The notes under the pieces are model-generated. The model saw only the letters and a list, made by a program, of their open reading frames with translations, ran no database searches and was not told the origin of the DNA. 14,434 nucleotides of DNA from Ruminococcaceae bacterium UBA1438 (GTDB taxonomy: Bacteria > Bacillota > Clostridia > Oscillospirales > Acutalibacteraceae): positions 1 through 14,434 of the forward strand of contig DCTO01000007.1 of NCBI GenBank assembly GCA_002329285.1, in the 5' to 3' direction. This document shows, in pieces, positions 1 through 6,445 of the stretch (position 1 is the first letter of the stretch; each line of letters starts with the position of its first letter). The position numbers and the translations under genes are program-made.

Positions 1-52
1 AGTCAAAAGAATTTATAATATTACCTCTTTTTTTATCGGGAGACCGGTGTGA

Positions 53-985
53 TCATATGCCTGACAAACGGACTTTTTTGATCAGAGCCTCTCTTATCTT
101 TGTTTCGGGCAGCTCCTCCTTTACCAAAGCGTAATTGTTTTCAAACAGAACGTTATAAAGCAGATCCGCGGCGCTTTCATGCGGCAGACAGTACAGCCGG
201 TAGAACGGAATCCTTTTGGCTGTCAGCCGCGCCGAATACAATACCGAAAATTTTGCCGTGTCGTCCCACATAGGGACAAAGCACTGATTCATCATCAGAT
301 TAAATGCACGGACGCTGTCAAGCCTGTATATGCTGTTCTCTTTTGCCTGACGCAGCTCAACAATCGCTTTAACAGGATAGTTTTCCTGCAGGAATATCTG
401 CTCTTTGCCGTCCCAGGGAACGCCGTACGCGCGTATTTCGTCGGAAAATATATGCAAAAACGGCCTGTCTCCGTTTATGATTCGCGCATCGAGATGCTCG
501 TTCCATATGCGTGCCTGTGTGCTTTTGCCTGTTCCCGATGGAGCGGTGAACAGCACAGCCTGTCCGTCATACACCACACAGGATGCGTGCAGCGAAATCC
601 CGTCGCTGTATGCCAGCCGGCATTCCGATGCCGTCCGCAGCAGATGTTTGAAATTCTCTTTTTGTATTCTGCTGTTTGCACTTTCCTCAGCATCTATGTA
701 ATACCGTAATTCGGAACAGTCGCGCGACGCTTCGATATAGCATCTGTTATTTTTACCTGTACTTGAAAACAGCCATTTTTCTCCTCCGATATCGGAAACA
801 CAAATACCCGAATCGGATATAATATGTTCGGCGTCTGAGAAATCGGGGCATTTTTCGAGCGTGTTCAGTATGATTTTTGTTGAATATGCAGTTTCGTTTC
901 TGAAATTTGACGGCAGAACATCATTAATAAATTCGCTGTCGTCGGAAATCGCAAGACAGGTTTCGGCAAAATAAAAATTACTCAT
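53..985 (-). CDS. HPr kinase-like P-loop ATPase, RiPP/PqqD-associated type
   Basis: This 310-residue protein resembles the HPr-kinase-like ATPases found beside PqqD-family genes, such as lasso-peptide kinases of the PadeK type and ScmC-type cassette proteins. Visible motifs are LHAS at 132-135, a Walker A loop APSGTGKST at 148-156, NGDRPFL at 171-177 and YGVPWDGKE at 187-195. No DNA-binding or membrane segment is seen. The family would be expected to phosphorylate a protein or peptide substrate using ATP; the substrate here is unknown. True HPr kinase (HprK) is less likely because the N-terminal half does not look like HprK and the neighbours are PqqD and S26 genes. The ATG start has only a weak upstream site (CAGGT), but a good promoter lies 55-83 bp upstream. 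The gene is separated from the PqqD gene by a terminator, so it is transcribed on its own. The family call is fairly firm; the role is inference. Confidence 0.8.
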   Translation of the reverse strand: MSNFYFAETCLAISDDSEFINDVLPSNFRNETAYSTKIILNTLEKCPDFSDAEHIISDSGICVSDIGGEKWLFSSTGKNNRCYIEASRDCSELRYYIDAEESANSRIQKENFKHLLRTASECRLAYSDGISLHASCVVYDGQAVLFTAPSGTGKSTQARIWNEHLDARIINGDRPFLHIFSDEIRAYGVPWDGKEQIFLQENYPVKAIVELRQAKENSIYRLDSVRAFNLMMNQCFVPMWDDTAKFSVLYSARLTAKRIPFYRLYCLPHESAADLLYNVLFENNYALVKEELPETKIREALIKKVRLSGI

Positions 986-1039
986 AAAACATAATACCTG
1001 ATAATGTATGATGTGTTACCAAAAAATACCTTTAAACAC

Positions 1040-1068
1040 AGTATATAGTAATTATTTCCCGTTGTCAA
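1040..1068 (-). promoter_or_regulatory. Sigma-A promoter of the HPr-kinase-like gene
   Basis: On the minus strand, TTGACA (1063-1068) is followed after exactly 17 bp by TATACT (1040-1045). Transcription would start near 1033, giving a leader of about 48 nt before the ATG at 985. The promoter lies downstream of the PqqD terminator, which supports independent expression. Confidence 0.75.
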
Positions 1069-1149
1069 TAAAATTTTTTTAATTTCAAAAAGTCTGTTAA
1101 AAGGATACAAACATTCGTCATTTATCGTCAAAATGCATTCTTTTTTTTT

Positions 1150-1188
1150 GTATAAAATAAATCTCCCGTATCGCAGGATACGGGAGAT
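1150..1188 (-). terminator. Rho-independent terminator after the PqqD-family gene
   Basis: A perfect 12-bp stem (ATCTCCCGTATC at 1161-1172 with GATACGGGAGAT at 1177-1188) encloses a 4-nt loop. On the minus strand it is followed by a T-rich tail, TTATTTTATA. The plus-strand side has no T tract, so it works in the minus direction. It lies 35 bp past the PqqD stop codon. Confidence 0.9.
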
Positions 1189-1223
1189 AAGTAGTAAGCG
1201 TAAGCTTATATGCAGATATTGAT

Positions 1224-1493
1224 TTAATTTTCGATTAAAATATTCATTCCTCTCAGATTATCGATAATTTCATCGATATCTGCGGCTGCCGTTTCTTCGT
1301 CTATGTCATATTCGCCGAGAACAGCCTCGATCAGTTCTTCGCGCGTTTTATGTTTTTCAAGCTGTTTCCATATAAACGCGGCGATATCATTCAGGATTAT
1401 GGCACCCTCGAATTTTTTAATATAAATACATGTCGGCATAACTACCCATTCGTCGGCGATATTTTTTAATATGAATCCGTTTTTTACTTTCAT
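1224..1493 (-). CDS. PqqD-family small protein (RRE-like peptide chaperone)
   Basis: An 89-residue protein with the look of the PqqD family. It opens MKVKNGFILKNIADEWVVMP, with a beta-rich N-terminal half, then NDIAAFIWKQLE at 35-46 and an acidic helical C-terminus. PqqD-type domains bind the leader of a precursor peptide and present it to modifying enzymes. Stand-alone short copies are also common in clostridia next to S26 peptidases and HPr-kinase-like ATPases, as here. The ATG at 1493 is chosen because AAAAGGAG sits 10 nt before it. The longer frame back to 1535 starts at a TTG that overlaps the promoter's -10 box, so it could not be on the mRNA. No precursor peptide was found nearby, so the client is unknown. 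Confidence 0.8.
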   Translation of the reverse strand: MKVKNGFILKNIADEWVVMPTCIYIKKFEGAIILNDIAAFIWKQLEKHKTREELIEAVLGEYDIDEETAAADIDEIIDNLRGMNILIEN

Positions 1494-1523
1494 ACTCCGC
1501 AAACTCCTTTTAGCGTTTTTACC

Positions 1524-1552
1524 ATTATATACCAAATTATTTCAATTGTCAA
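1524..1552 (-). promoter_or_regulatory. Consensus sigma-A promoter of the PqqD-family gene
   Basis: On the minus strand, TTGACA (1547-1552), a 17-bp spacer and TATAAT (1524-1529) match the consensus exactly. The -35 box sits inside the last codons of the upstream peptidase gene, whose stop is at 1542-1544. The start point near 1517 gives a short leader carrying AAAAGGAG. This promoter settles the start codon of the PqqD gene. Confidence 0.88.
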
Positions 1553-2021
1553 TATCAATATGTCGATAAACTGCAAATACTCTTTTTATTTTGCCGCATA
1601 TCCTGAAAATCAGCCGCCGGAAACGAACAGATCTTTGCCAGACCGAACTCCATATCCGGTATCTTAAATCGGATACAGGTATGATCTTCCCGTTGCGTTC
1701 TATTTGCGTCACGATTCCGATGACATCGGCAGCCGGCAGCGGCCCTTCGCGCGTTGTCAGCGCATCTCCGTTATAATAAACCATTCCGTCCTCATATTTT
1801 ACGACCCTGTGCAGCAGGCAGTGGTTCCCGCGCGTTTCGGTAAGCAGTATATCGCCTTTTTTCGGAGTTCCGTCAAAAGGCGAAACGCATACGCGGTCAC
1901 GCAGATGCTTCAGCGTGGGTGTCATGCTGCTGCCCGTCACCACAAGCCAGAAGCTTTCTCCCTTTGATATAATCTCCCTCATCTGCGGCACAAGAATCGC
2001 CGGTTCTCCGTAATTTTTCAT
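1542..2021 (-). CDS. S24/S26-family signal peptidase-like serine protease
   Basis: A 159-residue protein with the signal-peptidase core. GSSMTPTL at 30-37 carries the candidate nucleophile Ser32 before Met. It is followed by KKGDILL at 54-60, HRVV at 71-74 and NGDAL at 84-88. The HRVV box fits the Ser/His (ER or SipW-like) type better than the Ser/Lys bacterial type. No clear membrane anchor is visible, which is unusual for a secretion signal peptidase and suggests a cytoplasmic or peripheral enzyme. The C-terminus (about 119-153) is rich in Arg/Lys and aromatic residues. ATG 2021 is chosen because GAGGTG lies about 5 nt upstream; the longer frame to 2081 begins inside the -35 box. It is tandem with the PqqD gene (48-bp gap). 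A role in cutting a leader peptide is only inference. Confidence 0.8.
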   Translation of the reverse strand: MKNYGEPAILVPQMREIISKGESFWLVVTGSSMTPTLKHLRDRVCVSPFDGTPKKGDILLTETRGNHCLLHRVVKYEDGMVYYNGDALTTREGPLPAADVIGIVTQIERNGKIIPVSDLRYRIWSSVWQRSVRFRRLIFRICGKIKRVFAVYRHIDIDN

Positions 2022-2052
2022 ATCAGCACCTCGCTTTAACATAAACATCAAC

Positions 2053-2081
2053 ATAATACCATAAATAGGAAAACATTTCAA
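2053..2081 (-). promoter_or_regulatory. Sigma-A promoter of the S26-type peptidase gene
   Basis: On the minus strand, TTGAAA (2076-2081), a 17-bp spacer and TATTAT (2053-2058), with TGG just before the -10, form an extended -10 promoter. The predicted start near 2046 leaves a leader of about 25 nt to the ATG at 2021. Confidence 0.75.
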
Positions 2082-2115
2082 CCGTTTTATTAAATATATC
2101 CGACAAAAAAATGTA

Positions 2116-2144
2116 TTGATTTTTTTTATGATTTATGTTATAAT
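2116..2144 (+). promoter_or_regulatory. Sigma-A promoter of tRNA-Leu
   Basis: TTGATT (2116-2121), a 17-bp spacer and TATAAT (2139-2144), preceded by TGT (extended -10), lie 21 bp upstream of the mature tRNA 5' end. The promoter is divergent from that of the peptidase gene. Confidence 0.85.
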
Positions 2145-2165
2145 ACTATCTGCGCAATAAAATAA

Positions 2166-2252
2166 GCCGGTGTGATGGAATTGGCAGACGTGCTGGACTC
2201 AAAATCCAGTCCTGGCAACAGGGTGCGGGTTCGACCCCCGCCGCCGGCACCA
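2166..2252 (+). tRNA. tRNA-Leu (anticodon CAA)
   Basis: A class II tRNA of 87 nt with encoded CCA. The acceptor pairs GCCGGTG (2166-2172) with CGCCGGC (2242-2248), with one T:G wobble and A73. The anticodon stem CTGGA/TCCAG holds loop CTCAAAA with CAA at 2200-2202, reading UUG. The long variable arm forms CCTG-GCAA-CAGG, and the T arm is GCGGG-TTCGACC-CCCGC (2225-2241). Confidence 0.97.
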
Positions 2253-2281
2253 AAAAAGAGCAGTTAAAAACTGCTCTTTTT
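2253..2281. terminator. Bidirectional terminator shared by tRNA-Leu and the spoIIR operon
   Basis: Arms AAAAAGAGCAGTT (2253-2265) and AACTGCTCTTTTT (2269-2281) form a 13-bp stem with a 3-nt loop. The A tract on one side and the T tract on the other allow termination in both directions. It begins directly after the tRNA CCA and ends 4 bp before the spoIIR stop codon, so it serves convergent transcripts. Confidence 0.9.
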
Positions 2282-2284
2282 TAT

Positions 2285-2884
2285 TTAGCTGATTTTATCT
2301 TTAATTTTTTCATAAATCTCTACAACTTTAAATCTTATTTCGTATTTATTATTGCTATTAATCAATTCTACCTCTTCCTCTGTTAAAATCTCATTTAGCT
2401 CAGTTTCGGAAACAGAATAAAGGCAAATAGCCGGAAACATAACACACCACCAGTTGTGCCCTTTTGCCTCACCTATTTCAATTTTAAGTGCATTATAAAT
2501 TCCGCTTGGAAGAGTTATACTTTCATATTCTCTTGTATTAAAATACTCTTTATCAATATAGGCATTAACATCATAATCGTATCCGTTTTCAGAAACGCAT
2601 TCTTCTGCTGCTTTTGTAAGTATATCAAGATTGTCTCTGCATTTCAGAATAATATCTTCAAGTGAATCGCAGTTTTCAAAAATCCCCCGCCCTTCTTCCA
2701 AAACTCTGTCACGAACAAGAAGTTTAAGCTTTTGATCATCTTCGCTATCCGAATTAGCAATAATATGAAGCCTGAATACCTCATCGGAAATGCTTTCGCT
2801 TGTTTTAACAAATGGCTGTATATATGAGAATACAAAAGCTAAAATAAGAAAAACCGGGATGAAAATGCTAATAAATTTTTTCAT
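2285..2884 (-). CDS. spoIIR: Stage II sporulation protein R
   Basis: SpoIIR is the forespore-made signal that crosses to the intermembrane space and activates the SpoIIGA protease, which processes pro-sigma-E in the mother cell. This 199-residue copy has an N-terminal hydrophobic segment (about 4-22) acting as signal peptide or anchor. It also has the family hallmarks RLHIIANSDS at 38-47, LPSGIY at 125-130 and GEAKGHNWWCVMFP at 138-151. Length and motif order fit a full protein. It follows ispE by 46 bp, a gap filled by a hairpin whose 3' arm contains the AGG ribosome site. In Bacillus the gene is read by sigma-F; no convincing sigma-F promoter was found upstream here, so either it lies inside ispE or expression is by read-through. 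The identification is firm. Confidence 0.95.
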   Translation of the reverse strand: MKKFISIFIPVFLILAFVFSYIQPFVKTSESISDEVFRLHIIANSDSEDDQKLKLLVRDRVLEEGRGIFENCDSLEDIILKCRDNLDILTKAAEECVSENGYDYDVNAYIDKEYFNTREYESITLPSGIYNALKIEIGEAKGHNWWCVMFPAICLYSVSETELNEILTEEEVELINSNNKYEIRFKVVEIYEKIKDKIS

Positions 2885-2886
2885 AA

Positions 2887-2925
2887 ATAAAACCTGCCTT
2901 CAAGTTGATTGTTGGCAGGTTTTAT
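2887..2925 (-). terminator. Intercistronic hairpin between ispE and spoIIR (attenuator-like)
   Basis: A perfect 12-bp inverted repeat (ATAAAACCTGCC at 2887-2898 and GGCAGGTTTTAT at 2914-2925) has a 15-nt loop. On the minus strand the stem is GC-rich at its core with a TTTTATTTA tail, like an intrinsic terminator. The 3'-most stem arm in the mRNA includes the AGG upstream of spoIIR, so the fold would also hide its ribosome site. The type (terminator or translational block) is inferred. Confidence 0.6.
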
Positions 2926-2930
2926 CTGTT

Positions 2931-3812
2931 TTATTCAGTTATCTTAACAATTTTGCAGCCTTTGTTAACAGGAGTGCAAACAGAAATCTCCTTTAAATAT
3001 GCAGTTAATTCAGAAGCCGCCTTTTTAGCATTCTCTTTATCATTATAGATTCCGAAAACAGTTGGCCCGCTTCCGCTCATACATACGCCTAGCGCACCGT
3101 TTCTTTTCATGATTTCTTTAATATGAACACGTTCCGGTACCTCAATAAACTGCTCAAAAACGTTTTCCATTTTATAGCAGATTTCCTGCAAATCACGAGC
3201 CTGAACAGCGCAAAGCATTCCAAATTTATCAGGAGTGTGAATTTTACCCGATGTGTCAAACTCATTGAAAGCAGCACCGGTGTTTACTGAATAATCAGGT
3301 TTGGCAAGAAGAATATAGCATTTTGGAAGCGTTTTAATCTTTGATATAACCTCACCAACACCTTGTGCAAGCTTTGTGCCTCCGGTAAGGCAAAAAGGAA
3401 CGTCAGCACCAACTGTAACGCCTATTTTGCAAAGCTCATCAGCAGAAAGCTCTGTTTTATAAATCTCATTTAATGCAAGGATGACCGCTGCTCCGTCAGC
3501 ACTTCCACCTGCGAGGCCGGCGGCATGAGGTATTCTTTTAACTATATCAATTTCAATACCGCGATTTCGCCTTTTTGTTGCCTTAAAAAACGCCTCAGCT
3601 GCTTTCCATGCAATGTTTTTTTCGTTCAACGGAATATCATCAAGATTACAGGTTATGCTGATTTTTTTGCTTTTATTCTCTTTAACAGTCACCGTGTCAT
3701 AAACATTAACGCTTTGCATAATCATGAAAAGATCATGGTAGCCATCCGTGCGCCTGTTAATAATATCAAGCATTAAATTGATTTTCGCATATGCCTTAAT
3801 CTTAATTTCCAT
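2931..3812 (-). CDS. ispE: 4-diphosphocytidyl-2-C-methyl-D-erythritol kinase
   Basis: IspE phosphorylates CDP-methylerythritol with ATP in the MEP pathway to isoprenoid precursors. The 293-residue product is a GHMP kinase of normal length. KINL with Lys10 lies at 10-13. The glycine-rich ATP loop PHAAGLAGGSADGAA is at 95-109. GADVPF at 135-140 holds the likely catalytic Asp137, and the C-terminal GHMP motif CMSGSGPTVFG is at 244-254. The ATG has AAGGA 8 nt upstream, and this ribosome site touches the stop of the aminotransferase gene (11-bp gap), so the two are co-transcribed. Nothing ties it metabolically to the aminotransferase; the linkage looks like shared housekeeping transcription. The assignment is firm. 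Confidence 0.96.
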   Translation of the reverse strand: MEIKIKAYAKINLMLDIINRRTDGYHDLFMIMQSVNVYDTVTVKENKSKKISITCNLDDIPLNEKNIAWKAAEAFFKATKRRNRGIEIDIVKRIPHAAGLAGGSADGAAVILALNEIYKTELSADELCKIGVTVGADVPFCLTGGTKLAQGVGEVISKIKTLPKCYILLAKPDYSVNTGAAFNEFDTSGKIHTPDKFGMLCAVQARDLQEICYKMENVFEQFIEVPERVHIKEIMKRNGALGVCMSGSGPTVFGIYNDKENAKKAASELTAYLKEISVCTPVNKGCKIVKITE

Positions 3813-3823
3813 TTATGTAATCC

Positions 3824-4999
3824 TTATTCTTTAATTTCTTTTATGAATTCCTCAATCCTGTCAATTGCAATTTTAATATTATCAATTGAATAGCAATAAG
3901 AAACTCTGATAAATCCCTCGCCGCAATCACCGAAAGCAGAGCCGGGAACAACTGCAACATGCTTTGAAAGAATCAGCTTTTCGCAAAATTCCTCACTCGT
4001 GAGACCTGTTGATTTGATACATGGGAACATATAAAATGCACCCTCAGGCTCAAAGCAGGTTAAGCCGATCTCATTAAAACGGTTAACGGCATATCTCCTG
4101 CGCAAATCATAATCAGAACGCATTTTCTCAATATCTTCATCGCCGTTTTTTAGAGCATCAATTGCCGCATATTGTGCGTTTGTCGGTGCGCTCATAATTG
4201 CAAACTGATGAAGCTTTGTCATCTGCTTAATAATAGGAGCAGGGCCAAGAGCATAACCAAGCCTCCACCCTGTCATGGAATAAGTTTTTGAAAACCCGTT
4301 AATAACAATCGTTCTTTCCTTCATTCCATCAAGTGAAGCGATTGAGCAATGTTCCTCATCTCCATAAGTAAGCTCGCTGTATATTTCATCAGAAAGAACA
4401 ATTATATTGTGCTTAATGCATATGTCAGCAACAGCTTGAAGCTCAGACCTTCTCATAATTCCGCCGGTTGGATTATTAGGATAAGGAAAAACAAGCATTT
4501 TGGTGTTTGGCGTAATTGCATTTTCAAGCTCTTCCGCCGTAAGCTTAAACTTATCCTTTGCATAAGTTGTTAAAGGAATTGCATTGCCGCCTGATGTTTC
4601 CACAATCGGCTTATAGCAAACAAATGAAGGCTCAACAACAAGAACATCATCTCCGTTTGAAATTAATGTTCTAATCGCCATGTCAATACCTTCTGAACCG
4701 CCGACTGTGACTAAAACCTCAGATTTTGCATCATAATCAATATTATATTTGCGGGAATAAAACCTGCATATTTCTTCTCTTAATGGAAGCATACCCGAAT
4801 TAGAGGTATATCTTGTTAAGCCCTTATCGAGATAATCAATAGCAACGGAGCGTATATGCCAGGGCGTTAAAAAATCCGGCTCACCGACTCCCAATGAAAT
4901 AACATTGTCCATTTCCTCAGCAATTGAAAAGAATTTTCGTATGCCGCTGGGCTTAACCTTGACAATGCTTTCATTCAAAAAATCATCATAGTTAATCAA
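3824..4999 (-). CDS. PLP-dependent class I/II aminotransferase (AlaT-like)
   Basis: A 391-residue fold-type I aminotransferase. Motifs are PNNPTGG at 174-180, SDEIYSEL at 203-210 (Asp204 and Tyr207 contacting PLP) and SKTYSMTGWRLGY at 237-249 with the Schiff-base Lys238. A C-terminal GFIRVSYC has the substrate-carboxylate Arg. It overlaps by 4 bp an Lrp/AsnC regulator gene, the arrangement of Bacillus yugG-yugH (alaR-alaT), so alanine:2-oxoglutarate transamination is the best guess. Aspartate or other amino acids remain possible because substrate range cannot be read from sequence. The start is a TTG at 4997-4999; an in-frame ATG is lacking nearby, and AGGGGG lies about 11 nt upstream. A short palindrome (GGGA/TCCC) sits just before the start. 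The family is firm, the substrate inferred. Confidence 0.88.
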   Translation of the reverse strand: MINYDDFLNESIVKVKPSGIRKFFSIAEEMDNVISLGVGEPDFLTPWHIRSVAIDYLDKGLTRYTSNSGMLPLREEICRFYSRKYNIDYDAKSEVLVTVGGSEGIDMAIRTLISNGDDVLVVEPSFVCYKPIVETSGGNAIPLTTYAKDKFKLTAEELENAITPNTKMLVFPYPNNPTGGIMRRSELQAVADICIKHNIIVLSDEIYSELTYGDEEHCSIASLDGMKERTIVINGFSKTYSMTGWRLGYALGPAPIIKQMTKLHQFAIMSAPTNAQYAAIDALKNGDEDIEKMRSDYDLRRRYAVNRFNEIGLTCFEPEGAFYMFPCIKSTGLTSEEFCEKLILSKHVAVVPGSAFGDCGEGFIRVSYCYSIDNIKIAIDRIEEFIKEIKE

Positions 5000-5475
5000 A
5001 GGGATATAGTCCCCCTATCATCAATATTAGTATCTGCAAGGAAAACATTCTTTTCCTTATACTTTCTGAGGATAAAGTGTGTTGCGGTTGAAACAACACC
5101 CTCAAGCGGCGATAGCCTTTTGGCAACAAACATTGCAACCTCATGGAAGGATTTATCAGTAACCATAACAACAAGGTCTATTGAGCCGCTCATAAGGAAT
5201 ACGGACTCAACCTCTTCAAGTTGAGAAATTCTGTGTGCAACAGAATCAAATCCCTGGCTATACTGAGGTTGAATTTTAAGTTCAATAAGCGCAGTAACTG
5301 TCTGAACGTTAGCTTTCTCAGTATCTATAATGGCCTTATATCCTCTGATAACGCCGGTTTCTTCATATATCTTAATCGTTTCTTCAATCTCGGCCTCGGT
5401 TTTGCCGAGAATACCGGCAAGCTCTTTATTTGAGAGGCGTGCATTGCTTTCAAGAAGGCTTAATAATCTTTCCAT
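4996..5475 (-). CDS. Lrp/AsnC-family transcriptional regulator
   Basis: A 159-residue feast/famine regulator. Residues 1-50 form the winged helix-turn-helix (LLSLLESNARLSNKELAGIL, then TGVIRGYKAIID). Residues about 62-140 form the RAM ligand-binding domain (ALIELKI, then VESVFLMSGSIDLVVMV). Such proteins assemble as dimers or octamers and respond to amino acids. The start ATG has a strong AAGGAG 7 nt upstream. It lies 10 bp after the PHP gene and overlaps the aminotransferase gene by 4 bp, so it probably controls the aminotransferase, as AlaR does in Bacillus. Its operator was not identified. The family is certain; the ligand is inference. Confidence 0.92.
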   Translation of the reverse strand: MERLLSLLESNARLSNKELAGILGKTEAEIEETIKIYEETGVIRGYKAIIDTEKANVQTVTALIELKIQPQYSQGFDSVAHRISQLEEVESVFLMSGSIDLVVMVTDKSFHEVAMFVAKRLSPLEGVVSTATHFILRKYKEKNVFLADTNIDDRGTISL

Positions 5476-5485
5476 AAATATCTCC

Positions 5486-6295
5486 TTATCTTATTCTAAT
5501 AAGTTTTGGTTTTCTCTGAACAAAAACGGTTTGATAATCAAATCCGCAGCTTTGAGCCATTTCAAGACCTTCCGTAACGCCGTTTCCGATTTTATCATAA
5601 AAATGGCTGTCAGAGCCAAGTGTAATATACTTACCGCCAAGCTCTTTATATCTTGAAATAACAGAAGCCGGCGCCATAAATTCAGAAAGCTCTCTGTTAA
5701 GCTCAGAAGTATTAATCTCAAGCGCCTTTTCACTGCTTATTAAAAGCTTTAATATGTTATCTATTTTAGCAGAAAATTTGCTTAAATCAATATCAATTTT
5801 ATATTTTCCATTGATATACCTTAAGGGATAGGTTAAATGAGCAAGAGAATCAAACTGGTTCCATTCACAAAGCTTTATTATTGCATCAAAATATTCATCC
5901 AGAAGCTCATAAACATCAAAATTATTATAATCACGAAAATAGAAATCCTGCATATTTTCAAGATTATGAATTGATCCAAGCACAAAATCAAAAGAAAACT
6001 TATTTAAAAGAGCTTCTGATTTTGCTTTTCTAAATATCCCCTGCCCCAGTTCAATACCTGAAAAAACCTCAAGCTTACCGTCAAACCCGTTTTTGCAGGC
6101 AGCAATATCGGCAGTTTGCATTTTAAAAAGCAAATCAAAATCAGTATCTTCGCCGTCAATATCACAATGATCTGTGATTGCTATTCCATTAATGCCTTTT
6201 TTTATTGCAGATTCACAAAGCTCAGCACAGCTATGATTGCCGTCAAAAGAATGTGCGGAATGCGTGTGTAAATCATATATTTCTTTAAAAATCAT
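5486..6295 (-). CDS. PHP-domain phosphoesterase (HisJ-like)
   Basis: A 269-residue PHP (polymerase and histidinol phosphatase) protein. Metal-binding residues are seen in family order: DLHTH at 8-12, His15, ITDH at 40-43, GIELG at 80-84, GSIH at 107-110, AHLTYP at 152-157 and SDSH at 228-231. This is the set expected for a trinuclear metal phosphatase. HisJ dephosphorylates L-histidinol phosphate in histidine synthesis, and the length fits, but many clostridial PHP proteins annotated this way have other substrates, and no his genes are nearby. ATG 6295 is preferred, with GGTGA 5 nt upstream; the longer frame (to 6310) begins at the likely transcription start. It is the first gene of the minus-strand operon that runs to spoIIR. 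Confidence 0.85.
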   Translation of the reverse strand: MIFKEIYDLHTHSAHSFDGNHSCAELCESAIKKGINGIAITDHCDIDGEDTDFDLLFKMQTADIAACKNGFDGKLEVFSGIELGQGIFRKAKSEALLNKFSFDFVLGSIHNLENMQDFYFRDYNNFDVYELLDEYFDAIIKLCEWNQFDSLAHLTYPLRYINGKYKIDIDLSKFSAKIDNILKLLISSEKALEINTSELNRELSEFMAPASVISRYKELGGKYITLGSDSHFYDKIGNGVTEGLEMAQSCGFDYQTVFVQRKPKLIRIR

Positions 6296-6315
6296 ATAAA
6301 TCACCATCAATTTTA

Positions 6316-6327
6316 ATTATAATAACA
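6316..6327 (-). promoter_or_regulatory. Likely extended -10 promoter of the PHP-to-spoIIR operon
   Basis: On the minus strand, TGTTATTAT (TGn plus TATTAT, 6319-6327) overlaps a perfect TATAAT (6316-6321). No good -35 box is found 16-18 bp upstream. The position, 21-32 bp before ATG 6295 and divergent from the next operon, supports a promoter. Confidence 0.45.
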
Positions 6328-6364
6328 TATTTCAGCGCATTTTTAAATTAAATTATTATTTTTA

Positions 6365-6392
6365 TTGAAAAAAATTAACACTTTGTTATAAT
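6365..6392 (+). promoter_or_regulatory. Sigma-A promoter of the UPF0237-UPF0210 operon
   Basis: TTGAAA (6365-6370), a 16-bp spacer and TATAAT (6387-6392), with TGT just before the -10. The start near 6399 gives a leader of about 47 nt containing GGAGG before ATG 6446. It shares a small intergenic region with the divergent PHP promoter. Confidence 0.8.
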
Positions 6393-6445
6393 CTTTTTTG
6401 GTTAATTTACTAAAATCTTTTATTAATGAAAACGGAGGCAAAAAG

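Noticed and set aside
1..52. AGAGGT-like ribosome site on the minus strand downstream of the kinase gene, with TTGACT at the edge
   Set aside because: No start codon lies at a usable distance before the window ends (the only candidate, TTG at 4-6, is about 17 nt away). TTGACT could equally be a -35 box. Too little sequence to call a gene or a promoter.
179..709. 176-residue plus-strand open frame inside the kinase gene
   Set aside because: It is antisense to a recognisable protein with a Walker A motif, shows no family features of its own and has no ribosome site.
1065..1121. 18-residue minus-strand ORF (MTNVCILLTDFLK...) as a possible RiPP precursor
   Set aside because: It has no ribosome site, ends inside the -35 box of the kinase promoter, and lies after the PqqD terminator but before the next transcription start.
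1494..1535. N-terminal extension of the PqqD-family protein from TTG 1535
   Set aside because: The extension overlaps the perfect -10 box and precedes the transcription start; AAAAGGAG supports ATG 1493.
2022..2081. N-terminal extension of the peptidase from TTG 2081, which would add a short hydrophobic stretch
   Set aside because: It begins inside the -35 box; GAGGTG supports ATG 2021. Accepting it would wrongly suggest a membrane anchor.
2166..2252. tRNA-Leu as an integration site of a mobile element
   Set aside because: No second copy of the tRNA 3' end and no integrase were seen; the compositionally different genes are on the 5' side, whereas integration usually targets the 3' end.
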